The notes under the pieces are model-generated. The model searched no databases. It had not been told where the DNA came from and saw only the letters and a list, made by a program, of their open reading frames with translations. 36,024 nt of DNA, taken from contig NZ_JAWOAR010000238.1 of the NCBI RefSeq assembly GCF_046498435.1, forward strand, positions 1-36,024, read 5' to 3'. This DNA comes from Longimonas sp046498435. GTDB lineage: Bacteria; Bacteroidota; Rhodothermia; Rhodothermales; Salinibacteraceae. The position numbers and the translations under genes are program-made. Shown here one piece after another: positions 1 through 8,519 of the stretch. The first letter of the stretch is position 1; each line of letters begins with the position of its first letter.

Positions 1-75
1 GATCCTCTCCCGGTAGCGTGGGTGTGACATTGTATCCGACCGCCTGCTTTTCTATCACGTGTGTCTTTTTCCACT

Positions 76-1500
76 ATGGACCGTGCCTCAATTCAGGAGC
101 GCTTTGGCATTGTTGGCTCCTCCGATGTCATCAAGCACGTTATCGACCGCGCTCGCCAGGTAGCTCCTACCACGATTACGGTGCTGCTGGAAGGGGAAAG
201 CGGTGTGGGCAAGGAGCTCATCGCACAGGTCATTCATGGGATGAGCAACCGGCGCCACGAAGACATGATCATCGTTAACTGTGGGGCTATTCCGGAAGGA
301 CTGATTGAAAGTGAGCTCTTCGGCGCTGAAAAGGGCGCGTACACGGGCGCTGTGCAGCAGCGCAGTGGCTACTTTGAAGAAGCAGACGGCGGCACCATCT
401 TCCTCGACGAAATTGGCGAAATGCCAAAAGAAGCCCAGGTCCGCCTGCTCCGCGTCCTTGAGTCGGGCCAGTTTAGCCGCGTGGGCTCTTCGGAGCCGCT
501 CTATGCGGATGTGCGGGTGGTTGCTGCAACCAACAAAAACCTGGCCACCGAAGTGCAAAACGGCCGCTTCCGCAAGGATCTGTACTACCGCTTGAGCACG
601 GTGCGCATCGACATTCCCCCGCTGCGCAAACGTCCGGACGACATAATGCCGATTTTTGAGACCTATCTGCACCGCTTCACGCAAGAGTACGAGTCGCGCC
701 CGAAGTCGCTCACTGATGAGGCTGCCGAGGCGCTCCGTAGCTACAACTGGCCCGGCAATGTGCGCGAGCTGCGCAACGTGGCCGAGCAGTGCGTGGTGCT
801 GCTGCGCGGCGATACCATTACAGCCAACGATGTGCGCCCGCTTCTGCACGACATCGACGCAGACGCAGCCAACGACCGCTCGGCCTCAACCGAGCTGATG
901 CGCATCTCTGACACGGGCCCCTCTGCCGAGTCTGACGTGCATGAGCGCGAACTGCTCTACCGTGCCATCCTGGAGATGCGTATGGAGATGCGCGAAATGA
1001 AGGATCAGCTGCGCGCGCTTGCCTCCAACATTGGCGTGGTCGTGCCCCGCCGCATTGCCGAGCGCACCGACTTTCCGCAGGACTACAGCGACTTCGTCGT
1101 AATGCGCAACAAAGAGTCGCCTTCGTCCCCCTCCGACGCGTCGCCCTCGTCAGAGGACTATCAGGAGGAGTATGATGAGCCCTACGATGAGGACTACGAC
1201 TCGCTCATTGAGGACGTTGTCTACGAGGTTGAGGGCCATGCCGATGCCTCCTCCTCCGAATCCCCGTCCCGCCCATCGCCACCGGACGACGCGTCGCCTT
1301 CATCCTCAAATACGCTGGCCGCTCTTGCAGACCGCCGCAGCAACGCACCGCTTCCTACGGTGAAAGAGGCCGAGCGCGAACTCATCCGCGAGGCCCTGCG
1401 TCGCTTCGATGGGAATCGACGCAAAACAGCCGAGGCCCTCGACATCAGCGAACGCACGCTGTATCGCAAACTCAAAGACATGGACGACCTCGACGAATGA
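76..1500 (+). CDS. sigma-54 dependent transcriptional activator (NtrC-type AAA+ with Fis HTH)
   Basis: This is a bacterial enhancer-binding protein that would use ATP hydrolysis to remodel sigma-54 RNA polymerase. The AAA+ domain starts almost at the N-terminus. Walker A (GESGVGKE) is at about residues 40-47, the sigma-54 contact loop GAYTGA at about 87-92, and Walker B (GGTIFLDEIG) at about 105-114. A Fis-type helix-turn-helix closes the protein (KTAEALDISERTLYRKL). There is no receiver, GAF or PAS sensor domain before the ATPase, so its input signal is not visible. A long Ser/Pro/Asp/Glu linker of about 100 residues separates the ATPase from the DNA-binding domain. The contact loop has Tyr where Phe is usual, which is a known variant. 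I chose the ATG at 76; an in-frame GTG at 61 is possible. It overlaps lptE by 4 bp (ATGA), so the two are probably co-translated. Confidence 0.93.
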   Translation: MDRASIQERFGIVGSSDVIKHVIDRARQVAPTTITVLLEGESGVGKELIAQVIHGMSNRRHEDMIIVNCGAIPEGLIESELFGAEKGAYTGAVQQRSGYFEEADGGTIFLDEIGEMPKEAQVRLLRVLESGQFSRVGSSEPLYADVRVVAATNKNLATEVQNGRFRKDLYYRLSTVRIDIPPLRKRPDDIMPIFETYLHRFTQEYESRPKSLTDEAAEALRSYNWPGNVRELRNVAEQCVVLLRGDTITANDVRPLLHDIDADAANDRSASTELMRISDTGPSAESDVHERELLYRAILEMRMEMREMKDQLRALASNIGVVVPRRIAERTDFPQDYSDFVVMRNKESPSSPSDASPSSEDYQEEYDEPYDEDYDSLIEDVVYEVEGHADASSSESPSRPSPPDDASPSSSNTLAALADRRSNAPLPTVKEAERELIREALRRFDGNRRKTAEALDISERTLYRKLKDMDDLDE

Positions 1501-2048
1501 CGATGGCTTCCCCGAACCCCCCTGTGCCTTCACGTCCTAAGTCCGTCTGGCTTCGCCTGTTGGTGCTGCTTCTGTGCCTTTCCATGAGCGGATGCGGCGC
1601 GTATAGCTTCAGCGGCGCAACCATTCCGTCCGAGATCGAAACCATCTCGATCCCGCTGGTGGATGACCGGAGCACCAATCCCTTTCCTGCTCTCGGCAAC
1701 GACCTCACCGACCTGCTCGTGGATCGCTTCGTTGACCAGACGCGCCTCTCGCTCACAACCGACGATGCCAATGCCGATGCCCGCCTCAATGTGGTTGTGC
1801 AACGCTACTCGAACGAGCCCACAACGGTGGGCGCCGACGAGCGCGCCACAGCCAACCGCGTGACTATCGAAGTGCAGGTAGAGTACCTCGACCAGGTCAA
1901 TGATGAGGAGTTCATGAGCCGCTCTTTTACGGGAAGCAGCGACTACAGCCCCGACGATGACGATGTTCAGGGCAGCGAAGAGGCAGCCCAACGGGCTCTG
2001 ACCGACCTGGCCGATGACATTTTCTCGCAGGCCACCTCCGATTGGTAA
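1497..2048 (+). CDS. lptE: LptE-family LPS-assembly lipoprotein
   Basis: LptE is the outer-membrane lipoprotein that plugs the LptD barrel during lipopolysaccharide insertion. The 183-residue protein has a basic, hydrophobic signal peptide ending at Cys33 (SMSGC). The lipobox is slightly off consensus, with Met at -3. The mature protein begins with the family pattern CGAYSFSG followed by a segment about extracellular fibre/strand-like residues (IETISIPLVDDRS) typical of Bacteroidota LptE. The mature part is very acidic, especially near the C-terminus (DYSPDDDD), which fits a salt-adapted organism. The start codon overlaps the stop of the preceding activator gene, so expression is probably coupled. 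The family assignment rests on lipobox, length and N-terminal motif and is fairly safe; the LPS role is family knowledge. Confidence 0.82.
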   Translation: MTMASPNPPVPSRPKSVWLRLLVLLLCLSMSGCGAYSFSGATIPSEIETISIPLVDDRSTNPFPALGNDLTDLLVDRFVDQTRLSLTTDDANADARLNVVVQRYSNEPTTVGADERATANRVTIEVQVEYLDQVNDEEFMSRSFTGSSDYSPDDDDVQGSEEAAQRALTDLADDIFSQATSDW

Positions 2049-2112
2049 CCGCCCGCACCCGTCTCCCCGCCTTTCGAAATGGGTTCGTTGAAACGGGCTC
2101 ACTTCAATGTGT

Positions 2113-2346
2113 CTACGAACGATCGGTTCGCTCTATGTCCGATTGTTCAATCTCCAGTTCCTGCATGCGCTGCTCGGCGGCGTCGAGGCGGTCGAGGCAG
2201 CGCTGGGCCAGCGTGACGCCTTCTTCGTAGGCATCGAGGGCATCGTCGAGGGGGGGCGGGTCGGTTTCGAGTTGGTCGACGATGGCTTCGAGGCGGGCCA
2301 AATCGTCTTCGAAAGGGCGGTCATCGGTCGCAGAATCAGCAGCCAT
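2113..2346 (-). CDS. xseB: exodeoxyribonuclease VII small subunit
   Basis: XseB is the small subunit of exonuclease VII, which degrades single-stranded DNA to oligonucleotides together with XseA. The 77-residue product shows the family pattern: FEDDLARLEAIVDQLE, then a proline-containing turn, then LDDALDAYEEGVTLAQRC and a helical C-terminus predicted to form coiled-coil hairpins. Length matches the family. The reading frame extends upstream to 2421, but the segment before the ATG at 2346 has no resemblance to XseB, so the shorter start is used. xseA is not in the window and no gene follows on this strand, so xseB stands alone here. It converges with lptE with a 64-bp gap and diverges from the SDR gene. 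Confidence 0.88.
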   Translation of the reverse strand: MAADSATDDRPFEDDLARLEAIVDQLETDPPPLDDALDAYEEGVTLAQRCLDRLDAAEQRMQELEIEQSDIERTDRS

Positions 2347-2371
2347 AGCTGAGCATGTATGGTGGATAGCA

Positions 2372-2388
2372 GGATGCGTTGTGCATCC
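2372..2388. repeat. small inverted repeat between xseB and the SDR gene
   Basis: GGATGC and GCATCC form a 6-bp stem around a 5-nt loop. It lies in the divergent intergenic region of xseB and the SDR gene. There is no T-tract on either side. It could be an operator or mean nothing; support is only the palindrome itself. Confidence 0.2.
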
Positions 2389-2487
2389 GCCTGTTACGAA
2401 CCGGACGGCAGCAAGATGCATCTTCTATGCGTGCCCGCTCGTTGAACAGAGCAGATCGCTTGGTATCCCAATAAACAGAGGAGACAT

Positions 2488-3267
2488 ATGGATTTGCGAC
2501 TGACGGACCGCGTGGCGCTTGTCACTGGGGCCAGCCGGGGCATTGGCGCGTACATTGCCGAGGCGCTGGCGCGCGAGGGGTGTGCCGTGGGTATCTGTGC
2601 ACGCTCGGAAGAGGATCTGGCGGAGACGGCTGATCGCATCCGCGAGGCGCATGGCGGGCCGGTGTATGCGGAGTCGTGCGACCTGACGGAGCCGAAAGCG
2701 CCCGGGGCGTTCGTGAAGCATGCCGCCGAGGCGCTGGGCGGTGTAGACATTTATGTGGGCAACGTGGGCGGTAACCAGCGCGGTACGTTCATGGAGGTGT
2801 CGGATGCGGACTGGGACGACATCATTGATCTGAACCTGAAGTCGCACATCCGCACCAGCCGGGCAGCCATTCCGCATATGCGCGACGCGGGCGGCGGGTC
2901 GATCTGCTACATCAGTTCAATCTTCGGGCGCGAGTTGGGCGGGGCGGGACTGTCGCTCTACAACACCACCAAGTCGGCGCTCATCAGCATGGGCAAGGTG
3001 ATGGCGCAGGAGCTCACACCCGAGGGCATCCGCGTGAACACGGTGGCGCCGGGGTCGATTCGCTTTCCGGGCGGTAGCTGGGATCGCCGCGTGAAGGACG
3101 ACCCGGACGCCATGAAGCAATTTGTCGAGGAAAATCTGCCCATTGGGCGCTTTGGGCGGGCCGAAGAGGTGGCCGATGCCGTCGCCTTTCTGGTGTCGGA
3201 GCGGGCCAGTCTCATCACCGGAGCCTGCATCAACGTGGATGGCGGGCAGTCGCACTCGCTGATTTAG
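2488..3267 (+). CDS. SDR family NAD(P)-dependent oxidoreductase (ketoacyl reductase-like)
   Basis: This is a classical-length short-chain dehydrogenase (259 residues). The cofactor motif TGASRGIG is at residues 14-21, catalytic Ser at 143-144 (CYISS), and Tyr158 and Lys162 in YNTTK. The usual NNAG structural motif is replaced by NVGG at about 92-95, a feature of a subgroup of 3-oxoacyl reductase-like SDRs. The C-terminus has the common GACINVDGGQS. A good Shine-Dalgarno-like GAGGAG precedes the ATG, which is unusual among its neighbours. Substrate cannot be read from the sequence. It is a single gene between divergent xseB and the convergent hydrolase gene. Confidence 0.92.
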   Translation: MDLRLTDRVALVTGASRGIGAYIAEALAREGCAVGICARSEEDLAETADRIREAHGGPVYAESCDLTEPKAPGAFVKHAAEALGGVDIYVGNVGGNQRGTFMEVSDADWDDIIDLNLKSHIRTSRAAIPHMRDAGGGSICYISSIFGRELGGAGLSLYNTTKSALISMGKVMAQELTPEGIRVNTVAPGSIRFPGGSWDRRVKDDPDAMKQFVEENLPIGRFGRAEEVADAVAFLVSERASLITGACINVDGGQSHSLI

Positions 3268-3306
3268 CGCCGGGTACGTCAGGGTGGATTCAACACGCCA
3301 GACCGA

Positions 3307-4278
3307 CTACGCCAGCCCGCGCAAGAACGCCGCCGCTCGCATTTCGGACCAGTATAGGCCCGAGTTGGAGAAGGCCAGAAAGCCGACGTGCCCCCCGCTG
3401 TCGGGCACTTCCAGGTGAAAGTGTGGATGATCTTGCGCTTCCACAAACGGATAGCTCGATGCAGGCAGAAAGGGGTCGTTGGCTGCATTAACAAGCAGCG
3501 CAGGCCGCTCGATCTGCCGCAGGAGCGGCTTGCTGCTGGCCTCGCGGTAGTACGTAGCCGCGTCTCCGAATCCGTTGAGCGGTGCGGTGTACGTATCGTC
3601 GAACGCCACCAGCGAGCGGATCTTTCCAAGCGGGGCGGTTGAAATCGCGCTTGGGTGTTGCACCGCCTTGCGGCGAATGGTCTGCCTCAGCTTGCGCAGA
3701 AAGTAGAACGTATAGTGCGCATTCGTCCACTTGTCGATGCGATGCGCGGAGGGGCCCAGATCAACCGGCGTTGAAAACGCTACGGCCCCCCGAATGGCTG
3801 CGGGCACCGTTACACCGCGCTCGCCCAGATACTTGAGCGTGAGGTTGCCCCCCAGGCTAAAGCCCACCAGTGCAATGGTGTCGTATCCTTTTGACTGCAC
3901 GTGCGCAACCACCGCGGCCAGATCCTCCGTCTTCCCGCTGTGATAGGTGGGCACGGTACGGTTCGGCTTGGAACCACAGCCACGCAGATTCCACGCCAGC
4001 ACGTCCCAGCCGTCGTGGCGCAGCGCACGAGCCATGCCACGCATGTAGGCACGATGGATGTCGCCCTCCAGGCCGTGCGTCAGGATTGCGGCGCCCCGGC
4101 CGGGCGTCTCTACCGCTGGGGCCCACGCCGCTTCCAGGAAGTCGCCATCGGGCGTGTCGATGTGCTCAGAGCGGGTGTACGGAGCCTCGACCGAGCGCAG
4201 CAGGCTCGGCACCACAGTTTGCAGATGCCCGCCGGAGAGCCCAGCAGGGGGACGGTAGGTCGATGTGAGAATCGCCAT
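3307..4278 (-). CDS. YheT-type alpha/beta hydrolase
   Basis: The 323-residue protein has the features of the YheT/EMB8 hydrolase family: an N-terminal GGHLQTV segment, THGLEGD forming the oxyanion region, nucleophile elbow GFSLGGN at about residue 145, an acid in NAANDPFLP and a late His in GGHVGFL. These give a complete Ser-Asp-His triad. Family members are esterase-like with uncertain natural substrates. The frame is open to 4404, but starting there would overlap the upstream pgeF by more than 100 bp; the ATG at 4278 leaves a 17-bp gap and begins just before the conserved region. It is probably co-transcribed with pgeF and aroE. Confidence 0.9.
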   Translation of the reverse strand: MAILTSTYRPPAGLSGGHLQTVVPSLLRSVEAPYTRSEHIDTPDGDFLEAAWAPAVETPGRGAAILTHGLEGDIHRAYMRGMARALRHDGWDVLAWNLRGCGSKPNRTVPTYHSGKTEDLAAVVAHVQSKGYDTIALVGFSLGGNLTLKYLGERGVTVPAAIRGAVAFSTPVDLGPSAHRIDKWTNAHYTFYFLRKLRQTIRRKAVQHPSAISTAPLGKIRSLVAFDDTYTAPLNGFGDAATYYREASSKPLLRQIERPALLVNAANDPFLPASSYPFVEAQDHPHFHLEVPDSGGHVGFLAFSNSGLYWSEMRAAAFLRGLA

Positions 4279-4295
4279 GGCGGAGGCGGTAGCAA

Positions 4296-5057
4296 TTAGG
4301 GGGATGCGGAAGGCACGTCGCGGAGGCCAACAACGCCCATCATGCGTCCGGTGGGGGAGCCATTGGCCCGGTAGGAGTAGAAATCGCGCGAGGTGGCTGT
4401 GCACTGCGGCGCAATTTCAACCTGGTCAGCGGGCACGCCCTGCTGCTGCAACTGACGATACAGAGCCTGCTTCAGATCGACATGGGGGCGGTCGCCAAGC
4501 CGCGTATCTACCACGACGTCGTCGAATTGCGCAGCCACTTCGGGACCCACCTCGAACGCCTCCACGCCAATGCATGGACTGATGTACGCGTGGATGTGGG
4601 CGGGCTCGGCGCCGTGCTGCTGCATCACCTGAAGCGCGCGGGGCACCACCTCGGCCACGGTGCCGCGCCACCCTGAGTGGCACGCCGCCACTACCCCGGC
4701 AGCGGCATCAGCCAGCAGCACCGCAGCGCAATCGGCTGTCACAACCGCCAGGTAAAGATCGGGCGTTGTGGTGACGAGCGCATCGCAGTTGGGCGTGTGG
4801 CCCGGCGTATCCACAACAGCAACAGTATTGCCATGCACCTGTCCGGCAGTAGCCAGACGGTCGGGAGAGATACCAAGGGCCTCGCACATGCGCCGTCGGT
4901 TTTCAGCAACGCGGTCGGGGGCATCGTCCACCTGCGTGCCCACGTTCAGCGAGGCGTAGGGCGGCGTGCTCACACCGCCATGACGCGTTGAAAACCCGGC
5001 CACCAGCCCCGCGTGCTGATTCAAATCGGGATGCAGCACTGGGGCTCGATACGACAT
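4296..5057 (-). CDS. pgeF: PgeF/YfiH-type laccase-domain protein (peptidoglycan editing factor)
   Basis: This is a member of the Cu-oxidase_4 (YfiH/DUF152) family, variously described as a peptidoglycan editing factor that removes mis-made UDP-MurNAc-L-Ser or as a purine nucleoside phosphorylase. The metal-binding residues are recognisable in STRHGG, QVHGN, TADCAAVLLAD and CHSGWRGT, with SPCIG following. Length (253) fits. The ATG at 5057 was chosen because the upstream 19 codons are hydrophobic residues not conserved in the family. It lies 58 bp after aroE and 17 bp before the YheT-type gene. A cell-wall role would suit the dcw cluster further along, but that link is inference. Confidence 0.9.
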   Translation of the reverse strand: MSYRAPVLHPDLNQHAGLVAGFSTRHGGVSTPPYASLNVGTQVDDAPDRVAENRRRMCEALGISPDRLATAGQVHGNTVAVVDTPGHTPNCDALVTTTPDLYLAVVTADCAAVLLADAAAGVVAACHSGWRGTVAEVVPRALQVMQQHGAEPAHIHAYISPCIGVEAFEVGPEVAAQFDDVVVDTRLGDRPHVDLKQALYRQLQQQGVPADQVEIAPQCTATSRDFYSYRANGSPTGRMMGVVGLRDVPSASP

Positions 5058-5115
5058 GGATGGATGCGTACAAATGAGGAAGGAGGGCAACAGCCACACA
5101 CGCAACAGCCACACA

Positions 5116-6009
5116 CTACGACGCAGCCGCCAGGTGCGCCATTACTTCGTTCCGTACAACGTCAACCGGCATGGAGCGATCCGTCCATAACCGATACGCC
5201 GCTGCGGCCTGCCCGATAAGCATTGCCAGGCCGTCTTGCGTGTCGGCGCCCCGGGCCTTGGCCTCGCGCAGCAGCCGGGTGGGACGCGGCGTGTACACCA
5301 GGTCGTAGATGAGTTGACCGGGCGCAAAGCAGTCCGCGTTGGGCCAGGGCGTGGCCTCGGCGTTGGGGGCCATGCCCACGGGCGTCGCATTGACGACAAG
5401 GCGGCTACTGCGCACGGCAGAGGAGGCATCGTCGAGGGCGCAAGCGGCAAAGGTAGTCGTGTTATCGACGTGGGGAGCCAGCGCATCCACAAGGGCCTGA
5501 GCCTGTTCGGGACGCCGCGCCGCCACCGTAAGCGGCGTAGGGGCGTAGGTGATGCCCAATGCATAGGCCGCTGCACGGGCAGCCCCGCCCGCCCCCAGAA
5601 TGGTCATGGGCTGGGCGTGCAGGCCTGACTTCTCACGCAGCGGATCCAAGAATCCTTCGATGTCCGTGTTGTCGCCGTGCAGAATACGAGCGTCGTTTTC
5701 CGATCGTGCCACCACAGTGTTCACCGCTCCGAGTGCTTCAGCCCGTGGACTCACGCTATCGAGCAGCGGCACAATGCGCTCTTTGTGCGGAATGGTGACG
5801 TTCGCGCCAAGAATGCGCAACGCACGCATTCCCCGAACGGCATCAGCCAGGTCCGACGCCGCAACCTGCGAGGCCGCATACACCGCGTTGATGTCGTGCG
5901 CGGCAAACGCGGTGTTGTGGATGCACGGCGACAGCGAGTGCTCAACCGGATTGCCAAGCAGCAGCACAATGCAGGTCGATGCATCTGGCAGGGTGGGTTC
6001 GGAAGCCAT
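5116..6009 (-). CDS. aroE: shikimate dehydrogenase
   Basis: AroE reduces 3-dehydroshikimate to shikimate with NADPH in aromatic amino acid synthesis. The N-terminal substrate domain has GNPVEHSLSP, NVTIPHKE with the catalytic Lys, and GDNTDIEGF with the catalytic Asp. The Rossmann domain begins with LGAGGAARAAAYAL at about residue 140 and includes NATPVGM and YDLVYTP. The protein is 297 residues, slightly longer than the usual 270-290, and looks complete. ATG at 6009. It appears to be the first gene of a minus-strand run aroE-pgeF-YheT. Confidence 0.95.
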   Translation of the reverse strand: MASEPTLPDASTCIVLLLGNPVEHSLSPCIHNTAFAAHDINAVYAASQVAASDLADAVRGMRALRILGANVTIPHKERIVPLLDSVSPRAEALGAVNTVVARSENDARILHGDNTDIEGFLDPLREKSGLHAQPMTILGAGGAARAAAYALGITYAPTPLTVAARRPEQAQALVDALAPHVDNTTTFAACALDDASSAVRSSRLVVNATPVGMAPNAEATPWPNADCFAPGQLIYDLVYTPRPTRLLREAKARGADTQDGLAMLIGQAAAAYRLWTDRSMPVDVVRNEVMAHLAAAS

Positions 6010-6198
6010 GTGGAGACACAGAACGCGTGATCACAATCCGATCAATGATGTGGGATGCAGGCGCACGTCGTAGCAACGCAAAGGGGGCACGCGTGCATCA
6101 ACCGACGTAAGGTAGAACGCGGCTGGTGCGATTGCAAGAGCACGATGTAAAAACGACGTGTACGCCTCCAATGGATGGGTGGTTAGTGCTCCATTTGC

Positions 6199-8019
6199 TT
6201 AGCCATCGGGGGAGGGAACGAGCAAGACCACACGGTCGGCGGCCCGTATGGTAGCGGGCAACGCCTCATGAATCATATGCAGCGCCCCATTCTCTCGGAT
6301 GAGAAAGAGTGGAGTGGCCGTGGCGTCGGTAAAGGTGGTTCGCAGCTCTTCGGCATCGTACGAAGCCCGGCGGTCATCGCCCGAAAGCAGGTCGCCGGGC
6401 CGAAAAGCGTGAATCTGTGCGCCGTTGCGGAGGGCGGCATGTATGGCATGATGCGAGATGGGCGGAGCCCCAAGCGGCGGGATTGAGGCTGGAAGCGATG
6501 TTGTATCGCGGGGCAGAAGACCGCTTATGGAGGCATGGGGAAATGCCCCCAGCGCATGTGCTGCAGCATTGCGAAGACGTGGATGGTCGGGCAGGGCCAG
6601 CACAACCGACTCGATATCGGCCAGCGGCAGTGGGTCGTAAGCTTCGGGGGCGTCAAGGGCTGCGCACGTCGCAGCAAGGCCCTCATCGTGCGCAGCGGCA
6701 ACGGCATCGGGGCGATTATCAATGAGGTGGACGGGAATGCCTCGCGCCTCCAAAAACGCGGCCATCGCACGCGCCGGGGCACCGGCTCCTACAAAGAGCA
6801 CCGTTCCGGGACTGGCGGGCTGCTCGCCCAGGATGCGCGCCATGGGGCGGCTCCCCAGTGCCGTAAGCGCGCCGGTACTTACCGTGACAAATGCAAGCGC
6901 CGCGAGCCAGGAGGCATCGAGGGTCGGATACCAATGCGCAACGAACGGCCCAATCGCGGCAGCAAGAACCAGAGGAAGCAACCCTCTCGGATGCCAGAGC
7001 CCCAGCACCAACAGGTCGCGCCAGGCCCGGCGGGTACCCCACCACGCAAGCAGCAGTGTAAGCGGGCGTAACGCAACGACGGCCCCCGCCCAAAGCAGCA
7101 TATCGGGCGTGAACGCGTCCCACACCGAGGTCGACAGACTGGCCCCAATGACAACCCCGAGCAGGGCGGTGGTGCTATGGTGCAACGTTGTAGGCAGGCG
7201 CAGCGCGCCGGTGGGTTGCACCCAGGGCTGATACGCAAGCAGCACCCCCATCAGAAGCGGAACGATCAGCCCGGGCCCATGGTGAAGCGCATCGGCGACG
7301 AACAGTCCGGCCCACACGATAAGGGCAGCGGTAACAGGCAGGGCCGGCGCCGGACGTCGGCTCCACCGCAGCCCCCCCAGGAGCAGCGCAACACCCACCC
7401 CGGCGATGCCCAAGGCTGTAAATACGTCGAGACCAACCCCGAGTGCAATGTGCTCGACCGTTGTCGTCGCAGGCGGCTCAATGGGATGTTCAACCACTTG
7501 CACCACCGACACCCCAAGCACAACCAACCCAAGCAAAAGCGGCGCCCCGACACGATTCTCGTACTGAAGGGGAGCGGTTAACGAACGCGAAAGGGGGGCA
7601 TACCGCAGGAGGGGACCCAGCGCATAGGCACTCAGAGCTCCCAGAAGACCGCCGGTGAGCAGCGCCAGCGCGGGCGGCCATTGCATGAGCCAGAACGCAG
7701 CGCCTGCAACCAGCACAGCGTGCAGCAGCGGCACCACGTACAACATGCGCTGGGCAAGCACATCGCGCGGAAGGGTTGTAAGACGTGCACGGCGGCCCAG
7801 CGCAAACAGCCAGATGCCGGCTGCGGCCAGCAGAAAGGCTCGTATGCCCGGCTCATCGAGCAGCGCCGTGGTAGGAATCCACCCGAGCACCGGGCCAACC
7901 AGCAATCCTACGGGGATCGCCAGAATGAGCGTCGGCAAGCGCGCGCGCCAGGCAAACCAGAGGCTAAGCGCTGCGCCCCCCCCGACAAGCAAAACCGGAT
8001 ATAGAACGGGATCAGTCAA
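6199..8019 (-). CDS. NhaP-like cation/proton antiporter homologue with C-terminal TrkA-type domain
   Basis: The 606-residue protein has about 390 residues of dense hydrophobic helices followed by a nucleotide-binding RCK/TrkA-N-like domain (VLFVGAGAPARAMAAFLE, then HLIDNRPDA) and a short TrkA-C-like tail. The membrane part follows CPA1 antiporters in order, including a late LWHPRG equivalent to their PRG motif. However, the helix-5 region that normally carries TDP reads LSAYALGP, and the ESLLND region reads QYENRVGA, so the usual ion-binding acidic residue is not where expected. Function as a Na+/H+ or K+/H+ exchanger is therefore uncertain. The frame begins at a TTG (8019); I see no better ATG that keeps the first helix. 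It lies 71 bp after osmC on the same strand. Confidence 0.78.
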   Translation of the reverse strand: MTDPVLYPVLLVGGGAALSLWFAWRARLPTLILAIPVGLLVGPVLGWIPTTALLDEPGIRAFLLAAAGIWLFALGRRARLTTLPRDVLAQRMLYVVPLLHAVLVAGAAFWLMQWPPALALLTGGLLGALSAYALGPLLRYAPLSRSLTAPLQYENRVGAPLLLGLVVLGVSVVQVVEHPIEPPATTTVEHIALGVGLDVFTALGIAGVGVALLLGGLRWSRRPAPALPVTAALIVWAGLFVADALHHGPGLIVPLLMGVLLAYQPWVQPTGALRLPTTLHHSTTALLGVVIGASLSTSVWDAFTPDMLLWAGAVVALRPLTLLLAWWGTRRAWRDLLVLGLWHPRGLLPLVLAAAIGPFVAHWYPTLDASWLAALAFVTVSTGALTALGSRPMARILGEQPASPGTVLFVGAGAPARAMAAFLEARGIPVHLIDNRPDAVAAAHDEGLAATCAALDAPEAYDPLPLADIESVVLALPDHPRLRNAAAHALGAFPHASISGLLPRDTTSLPASIPPLGAPPISHHAIHAALRNGAQIHAFRPGDLLSGDDRRASYDAEELRTTFTDATATPLFLIRENGALHMIHEALPATIRAADRVVLLVPSPDG

Positions 8020-8090
8020 CGGCGTCAGTCGGCAGAATCAATCAATAGCAGCGCTTACCCACAACCCTACACCAACACGGCGCCGGCAGT

Positions 8091-8519
8091 CTACGACGCA
8101 TCGACCGCGCCTTCGTAGGTCTTCTCGTTCAAGGTAAATGTGTAGGTGATCGTTGCCGTATCAATCATGTTCGATACAGAGCAGTACGTGTCCAGGCTCA
8201 AATTAATAGCACGTCGGACCTTTTGGGGCGCAACGTCGCCGGTAATCGTGTAGTGCACGTGCAGCTTCGTAAAGACGCGCGGATGATCGTCGGCACGTTC
8301 GCCATCGACCTGTACCGAAAACGCATCAACCTGCTGCTTCTGTTTTTCCAGAATCATGAGGATGTCAATGCTGCTGCATCCTCCAACAGCCATTGCTGTC
8401 ATTTCCATGGGGCTCACCCCATCCTGGTCGGCGTTGGACGCAATCGTTAGGCGATTGCCCGAGGTGTTGGTTCCTTCAAATTGAATAGCGTCATTAATGC
8501 GCTCAAGATGCACCATCAT
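8091..8519 (-). CDS. OsmC family protein
   Basis: This is a 142-residue OsmC/Ohr-superfamily protein, which as a family reduces organic hydroperoxides through two cysteines. The first is in AVGGCSSIDI (about residue 48) and the second in DTYCSVSNM (about residue 113), matching the paired-cysteine layout. Two adjacent ATGs (8519 and 8516) are possible starts. The sequence resembles the YhfA-like branch more than OsmC itself, so the exact substrate is open. An inverted repeat lies about 50 bp upstream and may regulate it. Confidence 0.9.
   Translation of the reverse strand: MMVHLERINDAIQFEGTNTSGNRLTIASNADQDGVSPMEMTAMAVGGCSSIDILMILEKQKQQVDAFSVQVDGERADDHPRVFTKLHVHYTITGDVAPQKVRRAINLSLDTYCSVSNMIDTATITYTFTLNEKTYEGAVDAS

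Noticed and set aside
88..849. 253-codon minus-strand open frame
   Set aside because: It is antisense to the sigma-54 activator ATPase domain and is a codon-bias shadow.
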